DNA of 7,084 nucleotides from assembly GCA_002712565.1 (NCBI GenBank), contig PAUA01000014.1, positions 42,891 to 49,974 on the forward strand, in the 5' to 3' direction. The DNA is from Gemmatimonadota bacterium (GTDB lineage Bacteria > Gemmatimonadota > Gemmatimonadetes > Longimicrobiales > UBA6960). Made by a program: the position numbers and the translations under genes. Of the stretch, positions 1 to 6,014 are shown piece after piece (position 1 is the stretch's first letter; each line of letters begins with the position of its first letter). The notes below the pieces were generated by a model, which made no database searches, had not been told where the DNA came from, and saw only the letters and a list, made by a program, of their open reading frames with translations.

Positions 1-594
1 TTCACCTTGATAGAGGTGTTGGTGGGCCTCACCGTGGCGGCGCTCGCTCTCTCGGCCGGATTCGCCACTCTGGCATTCCTTTCTGACCGGGAGGAGCCCG
101 TCGACACGGTGTCGGCGGTGGCCCTGAGGGGCGCCACCACGAGGAGCCTCCTCATCGGCTGGCTGAGCGAGGCGCGCCTGCAGGCGTACCGCCGTGGGCC
201 GGTGTTCCAGGGGTTCGATGCGGAGGAACGGGGCGCATCGAGTGACGAGCTGAACTTCCCCACCAGGGCCAGCACTCCGCTGGGAGTCGGCACGAGCATC
301 GTGCGCCTCTTCATCGATCGGGACACCCAGACTCCCGAGAAGGGCCTGGTGGCGGAACTCACAGAGCGCGCCAGTGACGAGCCGCGTGTGGTGGAACTCG
401 TCCCCGAGGCCGGCGCCCTGGAGATCAGTTACCTCATGCCGATCGACGGCTCGACGGGTGAGTGGACGCCCGCTTGGGTGAACACTCGAAGGCTTCCGAA
501 GGCCATAAGGCTCGCGCTCGCTGCTACGGCCCCGGACACACTGCCCAGCTTGCTCCGGTATCCGATCCTCGTGGCCCTGGAGACGACCCGATGA
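1..594 (+). CDS. gspJ: GspJ, minor pseudopilin of type II secretion (5' partial)
   Basis: Minor pseudopilin expected at the tip of the T2SS pseudopilus in a complex with GspI and GspK. The window opens exactly on the mature N-terminus: residues 1-6 read FTLIEV, the prepilin-peptidase class motif with Phe at +1 and Glu at +5. The start codon, short basic leader and the -1 Gly lie upstream. Residues 3-27 form the hydrophobic N-terminal helix that anchors pilins in the inner membrane. The remaining 170 residues are a periplasmic domain. Its late part, a beta strand (about 139-146), then GEWTPAW (153-159), then LPKAIRLAL (165-173), matches the usual GspJ pattern of a W-x-x-x-W segment followed by LP-A-(I/V)-R-(V/L). 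The visible length of 197 residues fits GspJ and is too long for GspI. The stop overlaps the gspK start. The alternative, another minor pilin such as GspH, is less likely given the adjacent gspK. Confidence 0.85.
   Translation, partial: FTLIEVLVGLTVAALALSAGFATLAFLSDREEPVDTVSAVALRGATTRSLLIGWLSEARLQAYRRGPVFQGFDAEERGASSDELNFPTRASTPLGVGTSIVRLFIDRDTQTPEKGLVAELTERASDEPRVVELVPEAGALEISYLMPIDGSTGEWTPAWVNTRRLPKAIRLALAATAPDTLPSLLRYPILVALETTR
579..583 (+). promoter_or_regulatory. Ribosome binding site that fixes the gspK start
   Basis: GGAGA, inside the last codons of gspJ, ends 7 bases before the ATG at 591. The ATG overlaps the gspJ stop as ATGA. This spacing and overlap, with the short basic leader it produces, support 591 rather than the in-frame ATG at 462 deep inside gspJ. 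Confidence 0.6.
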
Positions 595-1631
595 GGACCT
601 GCCGCCGCGAGAGACGGAGCGGGTTCGCGCTGGTCGCAACCCTTTGGTTGCTCATCGCCCTGGGGGCCGTAGGGCTCGACGCGGCCCTGCGTTCCCGTGC
701 GCGCCGGCAAGCCGCGGCGAACGTGCTCGACGGTGCCCGGGCCAGAGCCGCCGCGCTCGCCGGAAGCGAATACGCGCGTTCGATGCTCACCGCCGCCCTG
801 CTGGGCCAGGCCGAGGAGCTACGCTCGGAGGCAATGGCAAGTGCCCGCTCGAGCCGGAGCCGCCGGACCGTTGAGCGACGAAGCGTGAGCCGGCTTTTCC
901 GCGGAGTGGATCCACTCGAGGACCCCTGGCGCTCGCCTCAGGACCTGATCGTGGGTGACGAGATGGCATTCGGGACAGCACGATACGCCGTGCTCATGAG
1001 AGACGTCGGGGCCGCGCTCAACCTGAACGAGGCCAACGAGACGATGCTCCAGCAGTTCTTCTCGATGGGGCTCCGCGTCGACTACGCAGAGGCCGACAAA
1101 ATCGCCCAGGCCATCCTCGATTGGCGGGACGAGGACGAGATTCCGCGGATCAATGGAGGAGAGCGCGAGGAGTACATGAGAGAAGGCGCGCTGGTGCTCC
1201 CCCCCAACCGGGACTTCGTCGCGATCGACGAGCTCAGGCATGTGCAGGGTATGACACCCGAGATCTACACCCGCGCGGCAAAATTCATCACCCTGATCGG
1301 AGACGGAGATCTGAACGTGAACGCCGCGCCGGAGGAGGTCCTCCTGGCCATCCCCGGGATAAACGAAGCCACGGTCACCGAGCTGCTCCGGCTGCGGGAC
1401 TCGGGTACACTGCCCAGGAACGACAACCAACTGGCTGGGATGGTCCCCGGTGCAGCGACTGCGATCGAGGCGGAGGGACGCGCTTTCACGAGGAGAACCA
1501 CGTATACAACCGATCAGGTCGAGATCCTCGTCGAGGGTTGGGTCGATGGCGGGCTCGTTCGCGTCAACTCTCGAGTGGTGGTTTCCCGGGGCAACACCGG
1601 AGCCACCGTCGTTTGGCGGGAGACCTTCTGA
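591..1631 (+). CDS. gspK: GspK, tip pseudopilin of type II secretion
   Basis: Large minor pseudopilin (346 residues, normal for GspK) that caps the pseudopilus with GspI and GspJ. Residues 1-10 are a basic leader (five Arg), then G11 followed by FALVATLWLLIALGAVG, the membrane helix. The predicted prepilin-peptidase cut is after G11. The +5 residue is Ala rather than Glu, which is diagnostic of GspK. Family signatures follow: DVGAALNLNEAN (138-149), AILDWRDEDEIPRINGGE (174-191), a P-N-R-x-F-V-A-I-D-E-L segment (206-215), GMTPEIY (220-226), and DLNVNAAPEEVLLAIPGI (240-257), which resembles the helix-hairpin-helix-like repeat of the family. Residues 86-104 form an unusually Arg/Ser-rich stretch. 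The start at 591 is chosen from the ATGA overlap with gspJ, the GGAGA ribosome binding site, and the correct leader length. The stop TGA at 1629-1631 shares its last base with the gspL start. Confidence 0.93.
   Translation: MRTCRRERRSGFALVATLWLLIALGAVGLDAALRSRARRQAAANVLDGARARAAALAGSEYARSMLTAALLGQAEELRSEAMASARSSRSRRTVERRSVSRLFRGVDPLEDPWRSPQDLIVGDEMAFGTARYAVLMRDVGAALNLNEANETMLQQFFSMGLRVDYAEADKIAQAILDWRDEDEIPRINGGEREEYMREGALVLPPNRDFVAIDELRHVQGMTPEIYTRAAKFITLIGDGDLNVNAAPEEVLLAIPGINEATVTELLRLRDSGTLPRNDNQLAGMVPGAATAIEAEGRAFTRRTTYTTDQVEILVEGWVDGGLVRVNSRVVVSRGNTGATVVWRETF
1618..1623 (+). promoter_or_regulatory. Ribosome binding site for gspL
   Basis: GGGAGA at the end of gspK lies 7 bases before the ATG at 1631, which overlaps the gspK stop as TGATG. 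This supports start 1631 against the long open extension of the same frame back into gspK. Confidence 0.55.
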
Positions 1632-2989
1632 TGGCTCGCGGACTCCGCCTCGGAATCGCCGTCGGCCCGGCCCGTGCAGTCGCTACGGTTTTGGGCTCGA
1701 AACAGGCGCTCTTTGCAAGCGAGGCACTGAATCTGCCGGACGACAACAACAGTCCGGCGGTGGAGCTCTTCCGCGTCTTCGTCCAACTGGCCGAGCGCCT
1801 GGAAGAGGCAGGGGCGGGACCGACGGACGGGGCCCAGATCCACCTGCGGCTCCTGCCACCGTGGGCGGACACCCGCATCGTCGAACTCCCGCCCCTGCGT
1901 GAGGAAGAGCTCGTGGCCGTGCTCCAGCGCGACGTGGCGCGGTATTTCCTCGGGGGCGTGGGTCCACAGGCTGTGGGTGTTCATACTGCGGGACGGAACT
2001 CCAATGGCGGAGATGGCCAGCCCGTGCTCGTGGCCGCCGCTGCGCTATCGCTACTCGAGGCCGCACGGGAGGCCGCCGTCCAGATCGGGTGGAGCTTGGA
2101 GTCGATCGGACCCGCTCACGGTGCTTGGCTCTCCGCAGCCGGTGACTCGGATTCGGAGGCCAGGCGTGGGATCATCGCGATCGAGGGTTCCACCGCCTAC
2201 GTGATGCGGGTCGAGGGACGTGTCACCGCCGCAGTGCGCCAGGTTCCGGCGTCCGATCTTACCAGCGTGGCCGACGCCCTGGACGTCGGACCGGGCAGGG
2301 TGCTCGTGTGGGGCCCCCCCGGAGCCGAGCAGGAGCTGGCCGACCTGTCGTCGTCGGCCGGCTGGGTCGTCGATCCGCTCCCTGGTGGGGCCGGTGGACG
2401 GTCCGATCCGCTGGAGGTAGCCGCTACTTGGGCAGGGCGGGCCCTGCTGGAGCTGGTGCCACCGACCCTGGCCGCCCAACGAGACTCCCGCCGCCGCGCT
2501 AGCGCCGTCCGTTTGTGGATCACCGCCGCCGTTCTGGTGGTGGCGGCCGCGGGTGCCTACGTCTGGGGCACCTACCGTGAGTTGGACGCCGTGAGCGCGG
2601 AGCGGCGCGAGATCGCCGTCCGAGTTCAGCCCCTCATACAGGCTCAAGACTCGCTCCAGCAACTCAACGACCGAATCCAGGCGAGAGAAGACCTGTGGGC
2701 TAATACCCCTCGCTGGACCCCTGTACTGGTCGAGTTGGCGTCCCTCCTGCCCCGTGACTCCCATCTCACGGCGTTGTACGCGAGCGGCGACACCGTCGAG
2801 CTGGAGGCAGCGGGCTCCCGAGCGGGTGAAGCGATCCAGGCTCTGAGGGCAGCCGGCCTATTCCGGGACGTGCGGCTCCAAGGCGTAGTGGAGCGAGAGT
2901 TGGAGAACGGGGAGACCGTCGTAGAGAGGTTCCGAGTGAGCGCGCGGCTCGCCGGTGTCCCTCCTGAGAGCACAGGAGGACTTGAATGA
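1631..2989 (+). CDS. gspL: GspL, inner-membrane platform protein with PilM-like and PilN-like parts
   Basis: A 452-residue bitopic protein that in T2SS recruits the ATPase GspE to the inner membrane and pairs with GspM. Residues 1-285 look like the actin-like (PilM/FtsA-type) cytoplasmic domain. LGIAVGP (7-13) sits where the first phosphate loop would be. RRGIIAIEGSTAYVMRV (178-194) resembles the second phosphate strand pair. GRVLVWGPPG (222-231) is in the position of the adenosine loop. These motifs are degenerate, so ATP binding cannot be assumed. A basic stretch (284-294, RDSRRRASAVR) precedes one membrane helix at about 295-312. A probable coiled coil follows (315-352), then a small periplasmic PilN/GspL-type alpha/beta domain (about 360-440) containing W-T-P-V-L-V-E-L-A-S-L-L-P. 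The polarity (basic side before the helix) gives N-in topology. Recognition rests on architecture and on position between gspK and gspM rather than on strong sequence signatures. Confidence 0.85.
   Translation: MARGLRLGIAVGPARAVATVLGSKQALFASEALNLPDDNNSPAVELFRVFVQLAERLEEAGAGPTDGAQIHLRLLPPWADTRIVELPPLREEELVAVLQRDVARYFLGGVGPQAVGVHTAGRNSNGGDGQPVLVAAAALSLLEAAREAAVQIGWSLESIGPAHGAWLSAAGDSDSEARRGIIAIEGSTAYVMRVEGRVTAAVRQVPASDLTSVADALDVGPGRVLVWGPPGAEQELADLSSSAGWVVDPLPGGAGGRSDPLEVAATWAGRALLELVPPTLAAQRDSRRRASAVRLWITAAVLVVAAAGAYVWGTYRELDAVSAERREIAVRVQPLIQAQDSLQQLNDRIQAREDLWANTPRWTPVLVELASLLPRDSHLTALYASGDTVELEAAGSRAGEAIQALRAAGLFRDVRLQGVVERELENGETVVERFRVSARLAGVPPESTGGLE
2974..2980 (+). promoter_or_regulatory. 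Strong ribosome binding site for gspM
   Basis: AGGAGGA ends 5 bases before the ATG at 2986. It is a near-perfect Shine-Dalgarno sequence within the last codons of gspL, and the start overlaps the gspL stop as ATGA (2986-2989). Confidence 0.75.
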
Positions 2990-3669
2990 GCGAGTCAGGA
3001 ATTCCGGGACTGCGAGCGCTGGACCGCCTCGCCCCTGGGGATCGGCGCGCCATTCTTCTCGGCCTCGGGGTGATGGTTTCGGCGGTGGTGATCCTCTTTG
3101 GGGTGAGGCCCATCTACGGGGCCCTGACCGACGCCCGGGAGCGCCTCGCTGCCGAGCGGGGCGTGCTGGCCCGAGAGATCCAGCTCCTCGAATCGGCCGC
3201 GGTGCTCCCCAAGCACATCGAGGAAGCTCTCCGGAAGACCGCGGCGGTAGACCTTCGCTTGCTGGAGGCGCCGAGCAGAATCCTGGCCGAGGGGCAGCTC
3301 ACCGACCTGCTGGAGTCGTCGGCGGTACTCAGTCGCGTCCTGCTGCGGGAGATCGAGAGCATCGCGCCGGCCAGGGGCACGGAGCCACCGCCCGGCACCG
3401 AGACGCTCCGGCTCTCGGTCAGTGGCGAGAGCGATCTGGAGGGGGTGCTGACCTTCCTGGACACGATGGAGTCCGGGCTGCTTCTGGTGCGCGTGACGGG
3501 CCTGGCGTTGGAACCAGTGCTGGCAAGGCCCGAGACGGACGGAGATTCCCAAGCTGAGCCGATCCCCACGGGGGTCGTGGAGTTTCAGTTGATCATCGAG
3601 AGCTACTTAAAAACCGACGGCCCGGTGGCCCAAGCGCAACTGGTTCGTGAGGGAGAGGAAAACACATGA
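2986..3669 (+). CDS. gspM: GspM (PilO-like), inner-membrane platform protein
   Basis: A 227-residue bitopic protein expected to pair with GspL in the T2SS inner-membrane platform. A short cytoplasmic head (1-21, ending GDRR) leads into one membrane helix at about 22-41. A long heptad-like, charged helical stretch follows (about 46-95), as in GspM and PilO. The periplasmic part (about 100-208) has two helix-strand halves: a helix at 104-119 (QLTDLLESSAVLSRVLL), a strand with LRLSVSGESD (141-150), a helix with LEGVLTFLDTMESG (151-164), then strands LLLVRVTGLALEP (165-177) and VVEFQLIIESYLK (197-209). This ferredoxin-like order fits the PilO/GspM-b group better than the short proteobacterial GspM. 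Its place directly after gspL supports the call. The stop overlaps the next start as ATGA. PilO is the main alternative name, but the flanking pseudopilins argue for T2SS. Confidence 0.8.
   Translation: MSESGIPGLRALDRLAPGDRRAILLGLGVMVSAVVILFGVRPIYGALTDARERLAAERGVLAREIQLLESAAVLPKHIEEALRKTAAVDLRLLEAPSRILAEGQLTDLLESSAVLSRVLLREIESIAPARGTEPPPGTETLRLSVSGESDLEGVLTFLDTMESGLLLVRVTGLALEPVLARPETDGDSQAEPIPTGVVEFQLIIESYLKTDGPVAQAQLVREGEENT
3654..3659 (+). promoter_or_regulatory. Ribosome binding site for the GspC/PilP-like gene
   Basis: AGAGGA, in a purine-rich run at the end of gspM, ends 6 bases before the ATG at 3666. The start overlaps the gspM stop as ATGA (3666-3669). Confidence 0.55.
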
Positions 3670-4454
3670 GAAGAATTACTGGGATCTTGATCGCGGGTGT
3701 CAGCTTCGGCGGCGCGGTCACGTTGTTCGGCGTAGTCCTGGTGGACGCGATGCGCGTCGAGACTGCTCCACAAGTCGCAGTGACGGGCCAGGCGGCCACG
3801 GACCTGGCAGGACCGGTCGGCGCTCCTGCCGTGGCACGGGGCCTCGAATCTGCTCAGCCCGGACGGGTATTCCCCGACCTGGAGGCGTGGGCAGCGGAGA
3901 CCACTTCGCCCAGGCTCCCCAGCATCGAGTTGGATCGTGCCGTAAACCAGGACCCCTTCCAGCCTGACCGCAGCGCCCCGGCGCAGCGGTACGTCCTTCC
4001 CGGCCAGAGACGGGCCACCCGGGTGGGGAGGGAGCCGACACCGGCCCCCGAGTTCCGAGTGGTCGGCGCGGCGAGGATCGGCCCAGGCGGCGTCGCCTTG
4101 GTGCAGGTGGATCGCGGCGACGTCCCCATAGCGGTGAACGTAGGCGAGTCCATCGAAGGATACCGCCTCGTGTCCGTCACCGACGAAGGGGCCACCTTCG
4201 AAGGGGCCGTCGTGACGGCGGAGGGCGGCAGTTGGCCTCTATCGGTCCTCCAGCCCAGAGCAGAACGACGTAGGAACGACAACAACAGAGACCGTAACAC
4301 TCGCGAACAGGCCGCCCAGCGGGCCCAGCAGGACGTCGCCTCGCAACTCCAGGTGCTGATCCAGGGCAGCATCCAAGAGCTCCTCCCCCAGGGTGGTAGA
4401 GCGGGATTCGGGGGACGTGGCGGCAGAGGCGGCAGAGGTGGAGGAGGACAATGA
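3666..4454 (+). CDS. gspC: GspC/PilP-like periplasmic connector with Gly/Arg-rich tail
   Basis: A 262-residue protein placed where GspC (or PilP in type IV pili) would link the inner-membrane platform to the secretin N0 domain. Residues 1-4 are basic, and one membrane helix spans about 5-27, giving N-in topology. A long Ala/Pro-rich linker follows (about 30-92). NQDPFQPDR (94-102) carries the DPF motif seen near the start of the GspC/PilP homology region. Residues 129-196 look like the compact all-beta homology domain: EFRVVGAARIG, then GVALVQVDRGDVPIAVNVGE, GYRLVSV, GATFEGAVV and SWPLSVLQ, each a short strand in the expected order. After this the protein becomes unusual: a highly charged Asn/Arg stretch (199-212), a Gln/Ala-rich probable helix (214-240), and a tail of Gly-Gly-Arg repeats (249-261). 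No PDZ domain is visible, unlike Vibrio-type GspC. The role is inferred from fold pattern and position; GspC and PilP cannot be told apart from sequence alone. Confidence 0.65.
   Translation: MRRITGILIAGVSFGGAVTLFGVVLVDAMRVETAPQVAVTGQAATDLAGPVGAPAVARGLESAQPGRVFPDLEAWAAETTSPRLPSIELDRAVNQDPFQPDRSAPAQRYVLPGQRRATRVGREPTPAPEFRVVGAARIGPGGVALVQVDRGDVPIAVNVGESIEGYRLVSVTDEGATFEGAVVTAEGGSWPLSVLQPRAERRRNDNNRDRNTREQAAQRAQQDVASQLQVLIQGSIQELLPQGGRAGFGGRGGRGGRGGGGQ
4410..4436 (+). repeat. Tandem 9-base repeat encoding Gly-Gly-Arg, three copies
   Basis: Three in-frame 9-base units encode Gly-Gly-Arg. The second (4419-4427) and third (4428-4436) are identical, GGCGGCAGA; the first (4410-4418) differs at synonymous bases. 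A further GGT-GGA-GGA-GGA run follows up to the stop. The repeat forms the C-terminal tail of the GspC/PilP-like protein. Confidence 0.85.
4441..4448 (+). promoter_or_regulatory. Ribosome binding site for gspD inside the Gly-rich tail
   Basis: GAGGAGGA, made of the final glycine codons of the preceding gene, lies 2 bases before the gspD ATG at 4451. The AGGAGG core has only 3 bases of spacing, which is short, but it is embedded in a longer purine-rich run. The start overlaps the previous stop as ATGA (4451-4454). Confidence 0.55.
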
Positions 4455-6001
4455 AGACCATCTTTCGTATGCTCACGCCCACGGTACACGGACTGACGTC
4501 CACCGTCTTGGTCGTGGGCTTGGCTTTGGCAACGAGCACTCCCGCGACCGCTCAGAATCCTCCGGTCACCCAGACCCAGGAAGGGATCACGCTCAATTTC
4601 CAGAACGTGGACCTCGCCTCGGTCATCACAGCCCTGGGCCAGGCGGCGGGCATGAACGTGGCGGCGGCCAACATGCCGGACGTTCCGGTCACGCTCAGGA
4701 CCGCCGAGCCCGTGCAAGCCGACGGGGTGGAGGCACTCATCCGGCAGCTCGCGACGGCAAACGGCGTCACGGTCTTGGAGGAGGGCGGCTTCCTGGTCCT
4801 CCAAGGACCGATCCTCGAGGACGGCGTGATCCAGGAGCCACGCAACCTGTATATTGTCCAGCTTGAGCACGCGCGGGCCCCGATGCTCGCGGCTACCCTG
4901 TCGGCACTCTTCGGTGGCGCGATTCCCACCGGGAACGTGGGCCTTCAGCCGACCCAGACCCTTTCCCAGCAGCTCCAGACGCTGGAGCAGCAAACCCTTG
5001 GTGGGGTCGGAGCGGGCCTACAGCAGCAAGGCTTCGACTTCCAAGTCGGCTCCGGAGAGCTGCAGGGGGAGGTGCAAATCGTGCCGGACCAGCTGACCAA
5101 CACGCTGCTCGTGCGGGCGCGCGTCAATGATTGGACCATCATCGAGCAGGCGATCCAGGCCCTGGACCTCCGCCCGCTCCAGGTGGTCATCGAGGTCGTG
5201 ATCGCCGAGGTTGCGACGACGGATGAGCTCAACCTGGGCGTCTCGTTTCTGACGTCGCAGGTGAACAGCGAGACCGGCGCCTTCACCGAGGCGACGCTGC
5301 CGGCGCTGCCCGGCCAGGATCCGTCGTCTTTCGCGCTCAGGTTCTTCCGTCTGGGCAACTTGAACGTGGACGCCACACTCGCGGCGCTGTCCGTGCAAGG
5401 CGATGTGCGGATCCTGTCCCGTCCGATCATTCAGGTCCAGAACAACCAGGAAGCTCGAATTCTGGTCGGGAGCCAGGTCCCGTTCGTGCAGGTCTCCCAG
5501 GTGTCGGACCTGGGGGGCGTCAACGAGGTCGTCCAGTACCGGGACGTGGGAACCTCACTGAACATCCTGCCGACGATCAACGAGTCCGGCTACGTGAACT
5601 TGCTCCTCACGCAGGAAGTGAGCAGCGTCACGGACGAGATCCAGTTCGACGCCCCGGTGATCAGCACGCGCGAGGCCACCACGCAGATCCTTGCGCGCAG
5701 CGGACAAACCGTCGTGATCGGTGGGCTGGTGGAACAGCAGACTGCCAAGGCGCGGAGCGGCATTCCCATTCTCATGGACATCCCGTTGCTTGGGTATCTA
5801 TTCGGCTCGACCCGCGAGGTGGCTAGGAACAGCGAACTCTTCCTCTTCCTCACGCCCTTCGTGGTGGCGAGCGACGAGGACGCCGAGCGGCTCAGGCTCG
5901 GGATCGAGGGCAACGCGAATCTGCTAGAGGAGTTGGTGCCGATTCCCTCCCTCCTGACACCCGGCTCCACGGTGATCGTCCCTGACACCATCGGAGGGTG
6001 A
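4451..6001 (+). CDS. gspD: GspD, outer-membrane secretin of type II secretion
   Basis: A 516-residue secretin that forms the multimeric outer-membrane channel. A signal peptide covers 1-34, with a probable cut after A-T-A at 32-34; there is no lipobox Cys. The N0 domain spans about 45-119, with ITLNFQNVDLASVITALGQ (46-64). One NolW-type ring domain follows: NLYIVQLEHARAPMLAATL (132-150), then VQIVPDQLTNTLLVRARVND (208-227) and IIEQAIQALDLRPLQVVIEV (230-249). The two halves are separated by a Gln/Gly-rich insertion (160-205). The secretin barrel domain (about 245-472) contains VRILSRPIIQVQNNQEARI (319-337), the gate segment G340-S-Q-V-P-F-V346, YRDVGTSLNILP (363-374), and the signature RSGIPILMDIPLLGYLFGS (435-453) followed by SELFLFLTPFVV (461-472). 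The C-terminal region (473-516) sits where the S-domain would be. At 516 residues it is shorter than typical proteobacterial GspD (about 650), because ring domains are missing. Identity as a secretin is certain; GspD over PilQ is inferred from the neighbours. Confidence 0.95.
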   Translation: MKTIFRMLTPTVHGLTSTVLVVGLALATSTPATAQNPPVTQTQEGITLNFQNVDLASVITALGQAAGMNVAAANMPDVPVTLRTAEPVQADGVEALIRQLATANGVTVLEEGGFLVLQGPILEDGVIQEPRNLYIVQLEHARAPMLAATLSALFGGAIPTGNVGLQPTQTLSQQLQTLEQQTLGGVGAGLQQQGFDFQVGSGELQGEVQIVPDQLTNTLLVRARVNDWTIIEQAIQALDLRPLQVVIEVVIAEVATTDELNLGVSFLTSQVNSETGAFTEATLPALPGQDPSSFALRFFRLGNLNVDATLAALSVQGDVRILSRPIIQVQNNQEARILVGSQVPFVQVSQVSDLGGVNEVVQYRDVGTSLNILPTINESGYVNLLLTQEVSSVTDEIQFDAPVISTREATTQILARSGQTVVIGGLVEQQTAKARSGIPILMDIPLLGYLFGSTREVARNSELFLFLTPFVVASDEDAERLRLGIEGNANLLEELVPIPSLLTPGSTVIVPDTIGG

Positions 6002-6005
6002 GGAG
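6000..6005 (+). promoter_or_regulatory. Ribosome binding site for gspE overlapping the gspD stop
   Basis: GAGGAG begins within the gspD stop codon (5999-6001) and ends 9 bases before the ATG at 6015. It is the only good start signal near the beginning of this frame, and it leaves a 13-base gap between the genes. Confidence 0.65.
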
Positions 6006-6014
6006 CCGGCGGGT

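Noticed and set aside
462..590. In-frame upstream extension of gspK to an ATG at 462.
   Set aside because: It would overlap gspJ by more than 130 bases and add 43 residues before a leader that is already complete from 591, where a ribosome binding site and ATGA overlap exist.
819..1430. 203-codon open frame on the minus strand within gspK.
   Set aside because: Antisense to conserved GspK signatures, with no domain or ribosome binding signal that I can see.
1121..1630. Upstream extension of the gspL frame inside gspK.
   Set aside because: The extension is antistop high-GC sequence over the conserved GspK core; the start at 1631 has a ribosome binding site and begins the actin-like domain correctly.
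1199..2320. Two runs of seven C (1199-1205 in gspK, 2314-2320 in gspL) considered as phase-variation or sequencing-error sites.
   Set aside because: Both sit in Pro-Pro codons within intact, family-consistent frames; runs of this length are common in high-GC genes.
2051..2764. 237-codon open frame on the minus strand within gspL.
   Set aside because: Antisense to gspL with no recognisable motif; typical high-GC shadow.
3604..3614. A-rich run with a TTA codon near the gspM end, considered as a slippery frameshift site.
   Set aside because: It does not form a standard slippery heptamer, and gspM continues in frame to a stop that overlaps the next start.
4184..4208. 10-base direct repeat CGAAGGGGCC, copies at 4184-4193 and 4199-4208.
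   Set aside because: The spacing is 15 bases in codon phase and encodes a repeated E-G-A in adjacent beta strands; no sign of a regulatory or mobile origin.
3854..4993. Long open frame (379 codons) on the minus strand opposite the GspC/PilP-like gene and gspD.
   Set aside because: It lies opposite two well-supported genes, has low-complexity Pro/Arg/His-rich content with no recognisable motif, and is expected in high-GC DNA where the antisense frame of real genes lacks stops.
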